Below, piece by piece: positions 41,227-50,598 of a stretch of DNA of 64,000 bases. The notes beneath the pieces were generated by a model. The model did no database searches. It was not told where the DNA came from and was given only the letters and a program-made list of their open reading frames with translations. The position numbers were made by a program, and so were the translations under genes. Source of the DNA: Kribbella solani (GTDB taxonomy: Bacteria > Actinomycetota > Actinomycetes > Propionibacteriales > Kribbellaceae); assembly GCF_014205295.1 (NCBI RefSeq), contig NZ_JACHNF010000001.1, forward strand, positions 4,712,001 to 4,776,000. The letters are read 5' to 3'. How positions within the stretch are numbered: the first letter of the stretch is position 1; every line of letters starts with the position of its first letter.

Positions 41227-42048
41227 ATGAGTGACAGGCGATTCCGGTTCGGCATTGTCGGGAGTCCGAGATCCGGCGCGGAATGGACCAAGACCGTCCG
41301 GCAGGCGGCCGACCTCGGCTACACGACCGTGCTGATGCCCGACGGCCTGCAGCTGCCGTCACCGTTCCCGTCGCTGGCGATGGCCGCTGCGGTCGCCGAT
41401 ATCAGGGTCGGTACGTTCGTCGCGGCGGCCCCGCTGCGTACGCCCCGCGCCGCCGCCTGGGAGGCGCACACGCTGACCGTACTCACCGACGGGCGGTTCG
41501 ACTTCGGTATCGGCACCGGCCGGCCGGTGGCGGAGCAGCAGACCGCGGAGCTCGGACTGCCGTGGGGTTCGCCAAGAGAACGTCGCGACCAGGTTCGGGA
41601 GACGCTCGATCACCTGGTAAAGCTCGACGGCGAGCAGCGTACGCCGATCATGCTCGCCGCCGGAGGCCCGCGAGCACTCGCGCTCGCCGCGGCCCGGGCC
41701 GACATCGTCTCGCTCGCCAAGGACGCGCTGACGCCGCGGGCCGAGGTCGCTCAACTCGTCCACGACCTGCGCGAACTGGCCGGTCCGCGCGCCGACGACA
41801 TCGAACTGGCGATGAACCTGTTCGCGGCCGGCACGCGGGAGCTGCCCCCGTGGACCAAGCAGGCGGCCGGCGTCGACCCGGACGTACTGGAGGCAACCGA
41901 CTCGCTGATGATGCTCCGCGGCACCCCGCAACAGATGGCCGACGAGCTGCAACGCCGCCGCGACGAGTTCGGCACCTCCTACATCACCGTCAACTCCACC
42001 TTCCTGGAAGACCTGGCCCCCGCGGTAGAGCTCCTGCACGGCAAGTAG
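41227..42048 (+). CDS. Luciferase-like (probably F420-dependent) oxidoreductase
   Basis: 273 residues; a bacterial-luciferase-type TIM barrel (FGIVGSPRSGAEWTKTVRQA, VGTFVAAAPLRTPRAAAWEA, DGRFDFGIGTGR). In actinobacteria members of this short subgroup commonly use cofactor F420; the substrate is unknown. GAGGGG at 41214-41219 best fits ATG 41227, with ATG 41224 one codon earlier. Divergent from ygfZ, convergent with dctA. Confidence 0.85.
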   Translation: MSDRRFRFGIVGSPRSGAEWTKTVRQAADLGYTTVLMPDGLQLPSPFPSLAMAAAVADIRVGTFVAAAPLRTPRAAAWEAHTLTVLTDGRFDFGIGTGRPVAEQQTAELGLPWGSPRERRDQVRETLDHLVKLDGEQRTPIMLAAGGPRALALAAARADIVSLAKDALTPRAEVAQLVHDLRELAGPRADDIELAMNLFAAGTRELPPWTKQAAGVDPDVLEATDSLMMLRGTPQQMADELQRRRDEFGTSYITVNSTFLEDLAPAVELLHGK

Positions 42049-42057
42049 ATCGGCACA

Positions 42058-42093
42058 GCGCTGCCCGCCGGTCTGTGGCCCGGCGGGCAGCGC
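42058..42093. terminator. Bidirectional terminator between luciferase-like gene and dctA
   Basis: GCGCTGCCCGCCGG (42058-42071) and its exact complement (42080-42093) around an 8-nt loop. It lies 9 nt after one stop and 17 nt after the other. Confidence 0.8.
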
Positions 42094-42110
42094 CTGGAGG
42101 GGGAAGGTGG

Positions 42111-43478
42111 CTAGTGGGCCGCGCCGGCCGGGGCGGTGGTCTGCGCGGGCTCGCTGCCGTGGGTGTCACCGGCGGCGAAGGCGACCTCGTCGAACGGATC
42201 GTTGCCCGCGAACACCTTCCGGGCCTGTTCCTTGTCGAACTCGCCGACCCAATGCCCGACCAGCAGCGTCGCCACCGCATTGCCGGCGAAGTTCGTCAAC
42301 GCGCGGGCCTCCGACATGAACCGGTCGATACCGACGATCAGGCCGACACCATCCACCAGCTCCGGCCGGTGCGACTGCAGACCGCCCGCCAGGGTGGCCA
42401 GCCCGGCACCGGTGACGCCGGCCGCGCCCTTCGACGCGACGATCATGAACAGCAGCAGCGACACCTGCTGCCCGAGCGAGAACGGCGTGTTCATCGCCTC
42501 CGCGATGAACAAGGACGCCATCGTCAGATAGATCGCCGTACCGTCCAGGTTGAACGAGTACCCGGTCGGTACGGTGATGCCGACCACCGACTTGTCGACG
42601 CCGAGGTGTTCCATCTTTCCGATCAGCCGGGGCAGGGCGGTCTCCGACGACGAACTGGACACGATCAGCAGGAACTCACGGCCGAGGTACCGCAACAGCT
42701 GGAAGATCGACAGCCCCGTGACCAGCCGCAGAATGGTGCCCAGGACAACGACCACGAACAGCAGACAGGTCAGGTAGAAGGCGAGCATGATCTTGCCGAG
42801 GCTGATCAGCGCATCCGTACCGGTCGCGCCGACGACCGCCGCGATCGCGCCGAACGCACCGACCGGCGCGACCCACATGATCATCGACAGGATCTTGAAC
42901 ACCAGCCGCTGAATGTGCGCGATCCCGGTCAGGATCGGCTGGCCCTTCGTACCCATTGCCTGCAACGCGAAGCCGACGAGCAGCGCGACCAGTACGGTCT
43001 GCAGCACCTCGCCCTCGGTCAGCGAGGAGAGCAGTGACTTCGGGATGATCCCGATGATGAAGTCGCTCGTACTCTCGTGGGCGCCGGCGGCCTGCTTCTG
43101 GCCGGCCTCCCGGAGCTTGTCGGTCAGGTTCAGGCCGGAGCCGGGCTGGACCAGGTTGCCGACCAACAGGCCGATGGCGAGCGCGACCGTCGACATCACC
43201 AGGAAGTAGACGAGCGCCAGACCGCCGACCTTGCCGACGCTGGCGGCCTGCCGGACCGAACCGATACCGAGCACCAGCGTGCAGAAGATGATCGGGCTGA
43301 TCAGCATCTTGATCAGGTTCACGAAGCCGGTACCGAGCGGCTTCAGCTCGGTCGCGAAGTGCGGGAACAGGAACCCGACACCGATACCGAGCAGCACGGC
43401 GACGATGACGGCGATGTAGAGGAAATGGGTCCGGTCGTTGCGGACCGGCGTGGGGCGGGGTTCGGTCGGGCTCGACAT
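42111..43478 (-). CDS. dctA: C4-dicarboxylate:cation symporter DctA
   Basis: 455 residues, DAACS/SLC1 family. Eight helices plus two re-entrant loops; the Ser-rich hairpin SSSSETALPRL, the NLDGTAIYL helix and the substrate-site pattern GIDRFMSEARALTNFAGN are all present. It imports succinate, fumarate and malate with protons or sodium. ATG 43478 has AGGAG 8 nt upstream. It is divergent from a DcuS/CitA-type two-component system, the usual regulator of such transporters. Confidence 0.94.
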   Translation of the reverse strand: MSSPTEPRPTPVRNDRTHFLYIAVIVAVLLGIGVGFLFPHFATELKPLGTGFVNLIKMLISPIIFCTLVLGIGSVRQAASVGKVGGLALVYFLVMSTVALAIGLLVGNLVQPGSGLNLTDKLREAGQKQAAGAHESTSDFIIGIIPKSLLSSLTEGEVLQTVLVALLVGFALQAMGTKGQPILTGIAHIQRLVFKILSMIMWVAPVGAFGAIAAVVGATGTDALISLGKIMLAFYLTCLLFVVVVLGTILRLVTGLSIFQLLRYLGREFLLIVSSSSSETALPRLIGKMEHLGVDKSVVGITVPTGYSFNLDGTAIYLTMASLFIAEAMNTPFSLGQQVSLLLFMIVASKGAAGVTGAGLATLAGGLQSHRPELVDGVGLIVGIDRFMSEARALTNFAGNAVATLLVGHWVGEFDKEQARKVFAGNDPFDEVAFAAGDTHGSEPAQTTAPAGAAH

Positions 43479-43609
43479 TGGTGGGACTCCTGTATCGGCC
43501 GGGCGGAGGGGTGTTTGGGGTACTTGGTGGGCCTGGTCAGTAACTGTGACGTGACGCACAGGAGAAGTGAGCATTTCGTTCATATCGTTCGCCGTGCAGA
43601 CTGTTCGCC

Positions 43610-44866
43610 ATGAAGCATCGACCGTGGGAGCTGCGCCGCCAGGTGTTCTGGCTGCAGACCGTCACGGTCACCGTACTGATCGCGATGGCGTGGATCACCA
43701 TGGTCAGCCGGACCCGGGCCCAGGCGCTGCGGGACGCGGCCGCGAGCGGACTGCCCGCGCCGACCTGGTGGGAGCTGGTCCGGCTCGACCTGCGCTCGAT
43801 GCTCGGGATCGCCAGCCTGATGCTCGGCATCGCGATCGCCGGCAACGCGCTCGTCACCTGGCGGGTCCGCCGCGCGACGCGCGGGATCGGTACGCAGTCG
43901 CTGGCCCGGATGCTCGACTTCTACGAGGGCGTACTGCACGCTGCCCGCGAAGGCCTGATCCTGCTCGACCTGGACGGCCGCGTCCAGCTCGCGAACGACG
44001 AAGCGCTGACCCTGCTCGGCCTTCGCGAGGTCGCGCCGGGCACCCCACTCGAGGAACTGCACCTCGGCGCACCCCTCGCGGAACTGCTCGCGACCGGCCG
44101 GACCGCGTACGACGAACTGCACCTCGGCGCGCGCGGTGTCGTGGTCGTGAACCAGCAACCGTCCGGACGCGGCCGGATCGTCACCCTGCGGGACCACACC
44201 GAGCTGCAACGACTCCTCGGCGAGCTGGACGCGGTACGGAGTTTGGCGGAATCCCTGCAGGCACAGAATCATGAGGCGTCGAACCGGCTGCACACCGTCG
44301 TCAGCCTGATCGAGATCGGAAAACCGGAACGGGCACGGGAGTTCGCGGTGTCGGAGTTGCAGTTCGCGCAGGCGATGACCGACCGGGTGGTCGGTACGGT
44401 CGGCGACCCCGTACTCGCCTCGCTGCTGCTCGCGAAACTGGCTCAGGCCCAGGAGCGTGGCGTCGTACTGTCCCTCGATCTCGGCCACGAAACGCTGAAC
44501 ACCCGGCTGCCGGCCCAGGACGTGGTCACCGTGGTCGGAAACCTGCTGGACAACGCGATCGAGGCCGCGCGCGGCGGTCCGGCACCGCGAAAGGTCGAGT
44601 TCCGGGCCGCGACCACGCCGGACGCCGTCGACCTGATCGTCACCAACACCGGCGCCGAGCTCGGTTCGGTGGAGCTGGCGCACATGTTCGAGCGCGGCTG
44701 GACCACGAAGGCGGAGCCAGGTCACGGGCTCGGGCTGGTACTCGTACGCGGCACGGTCGAACGATGGCAAGGTTCACTGATGGTCGATCCCGATTCCGAG
44801 CTGGACGAGGTACCGGCGCTGACCGTACGCGTCCGCCTGCCCCGAGCGGTGAGCGCCAGTGCCTGA
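43610..44866 (+). CDS. DcuS/CitA-type sensor kinase lacking an extracytoplasmic sensor domain
   Basis: 418 residues. TM1 ~14-32, TM2 ~62-83, a PAS domain (~98-195, VLHAAREGLILLDLDGRVQLAN), the Spo0B-like dimerisation helix with phospho-His221 in QAQNHEASNRLHTVVSLIEIG, and the HATPase with N box GNLLDNAIEAA and HGLGLVLVRG. In CitA/DcuS a ~130-residue PDC sensor domain sits between the helices; here only ~30 residues are present. Signal input must come through the PAS domain, the membrane or the neighbouring transporter. It overlaps its response regulator by 8 nt. Confidence 0.9.
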   Translation: MKHRPWELRRQVFWLQTVTVTVLIAMAWITMVSRTRAQALRDAAASGLPAPTWWELVRLDLRSMLGIASLMLGIAIAGNALVTWRVRRATRGIGTQSLARMLDFYEGVLHAAREGLILLDLDGRVQLANDEALTLLGLREVAPGTPLEELHLGAPLAELLATGRTAYDELHLGARGVVVVNQQPSGRGRIVTLRDHTELQRLLGELDAVRSLAESLQAQNHEASNRLHTVVSLIEIGKPERAREFAVSELQFAQAMTDRVVGTVGDPVLASLLLAKLAQAQERGVVLSLDLGHETLNTRLPAQDVVTVVGNLLDNAIEAARGGPAPRKVEFRAATTPDAVDLIVTNTGAELGSVELAHMFERGWTTKAEPGHGLGLVLVRGTVERWQGSLMVDPDSELDEVPALTVRVRLPRAVSASA

Positions 44867-45536
44867 TCTCCGGGTCCTCGTCGTCGAAGACGATCCGGTC
44901 GCGGCGGAAGCCCACCGTACGTACGTGGACCGGCTGCCGGGGTTCGTCTGCGCCGGAATCGCCGGCACCGCCGGCCGGGCCCTCCAGGTCCTTGCCCGCG
45001 GCAACATCGACCTGGTACTGCTCGACATGCACCTGCCGGACGGTCACGGCCTCGACGTCGTCCACCGAATGCGGGCCCTGGGCAACCAGGTCGACGTGGT
45101 CGCGGTGACGTCGGCGCGCGAGGTCGCCGCGGTCCAGGCCGCGGCACGGATCGGCGTGGTTCAGTACGTGCTGAAACCCTTTGCTTTCGAGACATTGCGC
45201 GATCGGCTGTCCGCGTACGCCCGCCGGCGCCGCGCGGCCGAATCCGGCCAGGTGGTGGCCGATCAGGACGAAGTGGACCGCTTGTTGCACCCAGCAACTA
45301 TCTCGTCGGTCCCGAAAGGGCTCGCCGGTCCCGTACTCGATCGGGTGGTTCAGCTGTTGGGTAATCGTGAAGGGTGGACGGCCGAGGAAGTGGCGACGTC
45401 GTTGGGTACGTCACGGATCACGGCGCGCCGGTACCTCGAACACCTCGCGGACCAGGGGCAGGCGCTTCGTACGCAGCGCTATGACGGGCGCAGCGGGCGG
45501 CCGAAAGTGGAGTACTCCTGGGTCGCGGAAAGCTGA
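44859..45536 (+). CDS. DcuR/CitB-type response regulator
   Basis: 225 residues. The receiver domain has the acidic cluster EDDP and phospho-Asp56 in LLDMHLPDGHG, with Lys in VLKPFAFETL. The C-terminal HTH (WTAEEVATSLGTSRITARRY, then LEHLADQGQALRTQRY) is the form typical of this group. It likely activates dctA. The GTG at 44859 begins inside the kinase gene. Confidence 0.9.
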   Translation: MPDLRVLVVEDDPVAAEAHRTYVDRLPGFVCAGIAGTAGRALQVLARGNIDLVLLDMHLPDGHGLDVVHRMRALGNQVDVVAVTSAREVAAVQAAARIGVVQYVLKPFAFETLRDRLSAYARRRRAAESGQVVADQDEVDRLLHPATISSVPKGLAGPVLDRVVQLLGNREGWTAEEVATSLGTSRITARRYLEHLADQGQALRTQRYDGRSGRPKVEYSWVAES

Positions 45537-45550
45537 CCTTCGCCGGTCAG
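45533..45550. terminator. Bidirectional hairpin over both stop codons
   Basis: CTGACC-TTCGCC-GGTCAG includes the stop of the response regulator and the stop of the converging nitrobindin gene. Its compact size fits the 10-bp gap. Confidence 0.45.
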
Positions 45551-46041
45551 GACCGGACGAGGGTGGCCCAGAGGTGCGGCTGAAGCGCCTGGCCCTCGGC
45601 TGCCATGTCGTACGCCCAGAGCAGCTCGCCGTTGACCAGCCCGTACAGGCGGTGTCCGGCGGTGACTTCCTTCGCCGACACCGTACGCGCGACCATGTCC
45701 GTCTGCAGCTCGATCTTCGCGCCGTCGATGTCGCCGTACCAGATCTCCGCGAACCCGGTCGGATGCGCCAGGATCACCTCGATCTTGTTGTCCGGCCGCG
45801 GCCGCCAGAACCCGGTCTCGACCGCGAGCGGACGCTGCTTGGTCCCATCCTCGCCGACCACGAACGTCTGGCTGACATAGTGCAGGTACGGCTTCCCGTT
45901 GTGGGTGAAGTCGATCTGCTGCCCGAACTCGAACTTCTCGATCGTCGGGTAGTCCCCGTGCCCGCGTCCCTCCCAGCGCCCGAGCAGCCACGCCAGCGGC
46001 ACCAGGTCCGGATGCAGATCCTGCGGGATCTCGAACGCCAT
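45547..46041 (-). CDS. Nitrobindin-like heme-binding beta-barrel protein (DUF1794)
   Basis: 164 residues. The barrel entry LLGRWEGRGHGDYPT and the end LQPHLWATLVRS, in which His156 is the expected proximal heme ligand, are diagnostic. Related proteins bind ferric heme and scavenge NO or peroxynitrite. ATG 46041 has GAGGGG directly upstream; that site lies between it and the stop of a 35-codon gene 8 nt before. Confidence 0.92.
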   Translation of the reverse strand: MAFEIPQDLHPDLVPLAWLLGRWEGRGHGDYPTIEKFEFGQQIDFTHNGKPYLHYVSQTFVVGEDGTKQRPLAVETGFWRPRPDNKIEVILAHPTGFAEIWYGDIDGAKIELQTDMVARTVSAKEVTAGHRLYGLVNGELLWAYDMAAEGQALQPHLWATLVRS

Positions 46042-46049
46042 CGAACCCC

Positions 46050-46157
46050 TCAGCTCGCGTTCCGGCCGCGGTACAGCCGATAGACGACAAACGCCGAGAA
46101 CCAGCCCATGAACACACAGACCAGCACCAGCAACGAGGTAAAGACGACGTGCAACAC
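46050..46157 (-). CDS. Small single-helix membrane protein (35 residues)
   Basis: Start GTG 46157, stop TGA 46050-46052. The predicted product is one hydrophobic helix (VVFTSLLVLVCVFMGWFSAF) flanked by a basic end (VYRLYRGRNAS), giving an N-out/C-in orientation. Its start lies 7 nt behind a TAGACT box and its stop is 8 nt before the nitrobindin ATG, with the nitrobindin ribosome binding site overlapping the end. It therefore looks like the first gene of a two-gene operon. Function unknown. Confidence 0.65.
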   Translation of the reverse strand: MLHVVFTSLLVLVCVFMGWFSAFVVYRLYRGRNAS

Positions 46158-46164
46158 GTTGGCC

Positions 46165-46170
46165 AGTCTA
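46165..46170 (-). promoter_or_regulatory. -10 box TAGACT before the 35-residue gene
   Basis: TAGACT on the minus strand with 7 nt to the GTG at 46157 and no ribosome binding site; supports the small gene as the leaderless first gene. Confidence 0.5.
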
Positions 46171-46296
46171 GAGGATGCCGCCCCTCCCCCGAGGCCCCCA
46201 CCGACGTGACCTCCCGCACCACCTGGGTTCCCGCACGACCGTCAGCCCGCGTGGGCTCACGCGCCATCGTCAGCCCGCGTGGGCCGCGCGCGGCCG

Positions 46297-46659
46297 TCAG
46301 TACACGATCGCCTGGGCGCCGTCGGCGAGGATCTCCTCGACGAAGGCGGGCGCGCCGGCGATCCGCGTACCCGGGATCAGATCCGCCTCGGTCAGCTCCC
46401 GCCGCTTGGCGCACTGCGTACAAACCGTCAGCCGGCCGCCCTCCAGCACCGCCGCGACCAAGTCCGCCAGCGGCGCGGCGTGCGGCAACTCAAACCCCTC
46501 GGCCCGCCCCGGCACGGCGAAGAAGACCGCATCCCCGGTCAACCAGAACGACACCGAGGCCCCCGCCGCAACCGCGCTGGCCCCCACCGTGAACGCCTGA
46601 TTAACCCGCTCCGCCTCGCCGGCCCCCGCCGTCAACTTAATCACCAAAGCCCGCTCCAC
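46297..46659 (-). CDS. DsrE/DsrF-family protein
   Basis: 120 residues with the DsrE Rossmann-like fold: ALVIKLTAGAGEAERVNQAF, a membrane-like but buried strand pair (VSFWLTGDAVFFAV), and CTQCAKRRELTEADL, in which the two Cys (CxxC) correspond to the sulfur-carrying position of the family. Members relay sulfur or assemble in redox complexes. The partner is not visible nearby. Confidence 0.85.
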   Translation of the reverse strand: MERALVIKLTAGAGEAERVNQAFTVGASAVAAGASVSFWLTGDAVFFAVPGRAEGFELPHAAPLADLVAAVLEGGRLTVCTQCAKRRELTEADLIPGTRIAGAPAFVEEILADGAQAIVY

Positions 46660-46665
46660 CCCACA

Positions 46666-46671
46666 ACGCTA
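46666..46671 (-). promoter_or_regulatory. -10 box TAGCGT of the DsrE-like gene
   Basis: TAGCGT, 6 nt before the GTG at 46659, no ribosome binding site. Confidence 0.45.
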
Positions 46672-46782
46672 ACCGACCTCACTCCTCCCCAGGTACGCCC
46701 CGACACTTCGGCTCGAAGCGGGCCCCGCTCTCCGGCTCGGGGCCGGCCCCGCTCTCACGCTCGACGGAGCCGGCCCCAGCAG

Positions 46783-48042
46783 TTACTTGTGGTGACCGGC
46801 TCCCAGGAGCGCGGTCGGGAGGCGAAGCCGAGCGCCGGCCGCGAGCAGCGGGCTCAGGGTGGCGGTAGCCACAGCACCCAGCGTCCCGTCCGTCGCCAGA
46901 ATCAGCCGAACCGTTTTCATGGCAGCCGTGAGCACCTCCGCACCACGCTGCCGCGCCTGCTCCTCGTACCGACCGACCGCCTCCGGAATGGCTTCGTGCG
47001 TACCCAGCTGGCCAATCAGATCGGCAGCATCCTGGATCGCCGCACCAGCGCCCATCCCCGCGGTCGGCGGCGTGGCATGCACCGCATCACCCAGCGCGGT
47101 GATCCGACCAGCGGACCATGGCGCGAGATCAACCGCACTAGTCGAGGCAGCATTGAACCGGAACGCCGCCACGCTGCCCGGATCGGCGCGCGCGATCACC
47201 TCCAGCGTGTGATCGGCCCACCGATGCTCCCTGAATCGATCGACCAGCGCGGTCTGCAGCGCGGCACCATGCAGGTCGCGCAGCGAAGCGGTCCGTTCGG
47301 ACTCAGGAAACATCGCCCCCCAGATGTACGTCGGTCCAGTGGTGACCGACCTGCTCAACTCAGGAGCATCGAGCGCCGCGTTCCCGACCGGATCAAGGAA
47401 CCCGACGTACATCGCGGCACCCCGCGGACCGATCCCCATCGACGAACGCGTACCGAGACGGTCCACCTCAGCCGTACTCAGGTCCGCCCGCACGGTACGA
47501 CCGGAGAACCCGATGATGCCGACCGGACGATTGGTCCGCGCTCCCGCCAGGTGACGAGCGACGATCGAATGAGTCCCATCGGCACCAACCACCAAGTCCG
47601 CCGAAACCGACGTGCCATCGACAAAGCTGACCTGCGGCGTACCGCGTCCGTCAGTACCCACACTCGCGACGGTCTGCCCAAGCCTCAGGTCTTCACCAGC
47701 AGCCTCAGCCAGCAGCGTACGCAAGGTAATGCGGTCAACATCGATGCTCGAACTACCGGACAGATCTGGACCATGCCCGAGCACGCGGCCGCGGTAATCC
47801 CAGAACACGTCGCGATCCCTCGCGCGCAATGCCGACGCGGAAGCCAAGAGCCGGCGCATGGTCTCCGGTTCGACCAGCCGTCCCAGCGCCGACTGGGCTC
47901 GCTGATCGAGGGTGATGTGGTACCCGCCGGTTGCAGTGACGTCGGTATCGCGGTCATACACCGTCACCTCGTACCCGCTCCGCCGCAACCCCGCCCCCAG
48001 AGCGAGCCCGCCGATCCCTCCGCCAACCACGACAACCTGCAT
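46783..48042 (-). CDS. FAD-dependent aromatic-type monooxygenase
   Basis: 419 residues. Dinucleotide fold VVVGGGIGGLALGAGLRRSG at the N terminus, the DG motif VVGADGTHSIVA and the FAD-ribityl GDAVHATPPTAGMG place it in the p-hydroxybenzoate hydroxylase class (relatives include TetX and RdmE-type enzymes). The substrate is unknown. Start ATG 48042; in-frame codons up to 48261 would read into the neighbouring regulator. The divergent WYL regulator probably controls it. Confidence 0.88.
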   Translation of the reverse strand: MQVVVVGGGIGGLALGAGLRRSGYEVTVYDRDTDVTATGGYHITLDQRAQSALGRLVEPETMRRLLASASALRARDRDVFWDYRGRVLGHGPDLSGSSSIDVDRITLRTLLAEAAGEDLRLGQTVASVGTDGRGTPQVSFVDGTSVSADLVVGADGTHSIVARHLAGARTNRPVGIIGFSGRTVRADLSTAEVDRLGTRSSMGIGPRGAAMYVGFLDPVGNAALDAPELSRSVTTGPTYIWGAMFPESERTASLRDLHGAALQTALVDRFREHRWADHTLEVIARADPGSVAAFRFNAASTSAVDLAPWSAGRITALGDAVHATPPTAGMGAGAAIQDAADLIGQLGTHEAIPEAVGRYEEQARQRGAEVLTAAMKTVRLILATDGTLGAVATATLSPLLAAGARLRLPTALLGAGHHK

Positions 48043-48087
48043 TCCCAACCGCCTTTCGTCCACTGCCCGTCGAGTCCGACTCTGACA

Positions 48088-48116
48088 CCAGTACTGGCCA
48101 TCGAGTGACCAGTACT
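48088..48116. promoter_or_regulatory. Candidate operator between monooxygenase and WYL regulator
   Basis: CCAGTACT occurs at 48088-48095 (within the palindrome CCAGTACTGG) and again at 48109-48116, 21 bp or two helical turns apart, in the 91-bp divergent gap. Confidence 0.5.
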
Positions 48117-48133
48117 CCTGGCAAGATGAACTA

Positions 48134-49141
48134 ATGGCGACCACGTCACACCGCGCGCTACAACTGCTGTCGTTGCTCGGAACCGGCCGGACCTGGCCGC
48201 TACGCGACCTCGCCGCCAAGCTCGAAGTCAGCGAACGCACCGCGCGCCGCGACCTCGACACCTTGCGCGAGCTCGGATACCCGGTCGCGACCGTCCGCGG
48301 CCCACACGGCGGCTACCGCCTCGGCACTGGCCACACCCTGCCGCCACTGCTGTTCGACCACGAGCAGGCACTCGCGATCGCCATCGCGCTACAAACCGCC
48401 CCGCGATCCGTGTACGGCCTGCAAGACGGCACCGCCCGTGCCCTGGTCACCGTGCAACAAGCCATGCCCGCCACACTCCGCGCCGCGATGGAATCCCTGC
48501 GCCTGACCAGACTGCGCAACTACTGGGAGTTCCCCGGACCCCCGATCGACCCCGCCGCACTGACCACCGTCGGCACCGCCGTCCGCCTCCACCACATCCT
48601 CACCGCCGAAGTCCTACGCCCCGACGGCACCCGCATCGCCCCTGATAAGGCCGACTTCGCCGCCCCACACCGCCTCGAGCCCCACCACCTCGTCGTCTGG
48701 ACAGGCCGGTGGTACCTCATCGCGTACGACCTGAACGACCAGTGCTGGCGAGTAGACCGCGTAGACCGCCTGCACCCACGCCCCACCGGCCGCGCCTTCA
48801 CACCCCGCGAACTCCCCGGCGGCGACCTGGCCCACTTCGTCATGACCAGCCCCGACCGCGGCGACACCCCCGCCGCCGACTGGCCCTGCACCGGCAGCGC
48901 CCGCCTGAACCTCCCCGCCCAAGTAGTCGCCCACTGGGCCCCCGGCGGCTCCGTAGTAGAGCACCTCGACCCCCACCACAGCCGCCTAACCCTAGGCGCC
49001 TGGTCCTGGGCCGGCGTAGCCGGAATCCTCGCCACCTTCGACACCGACCTAACAGACCTACACCCACCCGCCCTAACCCAAGCCTGCCAACAAATAGCCC
49101 ACCGCTACACCACCCTCCAACCAACACCCCCACCGACCTAG
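48134..49141 (+). CDS. WYL-domain helix-turn-helix regulator
   Basis: 335 residues. N-terminal HTH_11 (LRDLAAKLEVSERTARRDLD), a WYL domain from ~140 to 240 with LVVWTGRWYLIAYDLNDQCWR (ligand-sensing Sm-like fold), and a C-terminal WCX-like extension. The last third has many synonymous C-rich codons, which then blends into C-rich noncoding sequence. ATG 48134. Divergent from the FAD monooxygenase. Confidence 0.9.
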   Translation: MATTSHRALQLLSLLGTGRTWPLRDLAAKLEVSERTARRDLDTLRELGYPVATVRGPHGGYRLGTGHTLPPLLFDHEQALAIAIALQTAPRSVYGLQDGTARALVTVQQAMPATLRAAMESLRLTRLRNYWEFPGPPIDPAALTTVGTAVRLHHILTAEVLRPDGTRIAPDKADFAAPHRLEPHHLVVWTGRWYLIAYDLNDQCWRVDRVDRLHPRPTGRAFTPRELPGGDLAHFVMTSPDRGDTPAADWPCTGSARLNLPAQVVAHWAPGGSVVEHLDPHHSRLTLGAWSWAGVAGILATFDTDLTDLHPPALTQACQQIAHRYTTLQPTPPPT

Positions 49142-50224
49142 CCCCACCCGCACCCGCCCCACCGACTCGCCCCGCCTCACCCGACGCCAAACACACCCCG
49201 CCACAGCTCTGCTCCCATACCGCCATCCATCACCTACCCACGCGCCGCGCCACACCGCCGCCCGCAACCAACCTCTGACCCCACCCACACGCGCTCCACG
49301 CCACCGAACACGCACCGTCACGACGGTTCGGCTCTCCACCCGCCGCCGGGGCACCGCAGGGCACCCCGTGCCCGCCCGGCCATACCGGGCCACCCAAGCC
49401 CCACCAAGGCAACCCGGGGCAGACCCACTCCCCACCAACACCAGCACCCGACCGCGCCGGACCACACGCCACCGCCCTTGGTGGGGGCAGCCGATCCACC
49501 CCGCTCGGACAGGCCCTGCCCTTCCCAGCCCCGTCAGGCCCACTCCTACCGATCAGGCCAGTCCGCGTACGGCACACCGCCAGCCAGAACACCCTCCGTA
49601 CAGAACAGATTGGTGAGGGCAGAACCGGCCTACCCACATCCTGGGGCGGGCACGGCGTACATAGATCTCGGCCAGGCGGCCGACGTACCGAACGAGTGCA
49701 GACGCGACCTACGCCTGCCAGACGACGTACCGCACAAAGCTCGCCTGGGGCAGACGACCTACACCTCGGACCTCGACTGAACACTCGGCGTACCCGCCCG
49801 CAGCCCCGCGCTGATCGAACCGGCCCGAGACGCGCTACGCACCTGGAGTGCTCGACGGGGCAGCCCTACCTCAGTCCAGGGCAGATGTTGCGCATCGGGG
49901 CAGCTCATCCAGACGGCTAGCGACCCGCACTTCCGGCACGAGCAGAACACTCGGCGTACTACGCGGGGCTGAGCCGGCCACCCGGCCCACAACACACGGG
50001 CAGCAGGCGCGTCGAACCCGGCCAGGGATCGCCGCGCGCCGCCCTCGACGGCTGGGCCTGGGCGGCGTACACCCTGCGGGGAGAGCGGGCCACGCCTGAC
50101 GGCTGGGCCGGGCAGGGCACTGGGGATTGGCCTGTATGTAGCAACGGACCGGCCAGATCGCGCGGACAGGAAGTAGACGCGTGCCAAGGCAGAGCTGCAC
50201 GGATGCACCTGCCGGGCGCGTACG

Positions 50225-50326
50225 CAGCGCAGGCGAGTACGCAGCGCAGGCGAGTACGCAGCGCAGGCGAGTACGCAGCGCAGGCGAGTACGCAGCGCAG
50301 GCGGGTACGCCGCGCAGGCGGGTGCG
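50225..50326. repeat. 17-bp tandem repeat, about 6 units
   Basis: Unit CAGCGCAGGCGAGTACG; four exact copies (50225-50292) followed by two that vary. The 17-bp period shifts reading frame in each unit, which argues against coding. Confidence 0.9.
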
Positions 50327-50598
50327 CGCAGGACGGGGTGCGCATCGCAGGCGGGTGTGCGCAGGGCGGTTGTGCGCCCGCCCGGGGTGGGCGGTCAGCA
50401 AGTCGAGCGCCAACGTACGCGGATGGCCAGCTGAGTCGGGCAGAGGCTGTGCATGAACGGCAGCTGACTTAGGCGGGCATGTGCCGGACACCGAATGGTT
50501 AGCTGGCCCGCGGCCGGGGGCGGGAAGACCGAGTGCTGCATGGAGGCCGTCGCTGCGCGTTCCGTCAAGCCGTGGTTGGACTTGGAGTTGATCGAGGC

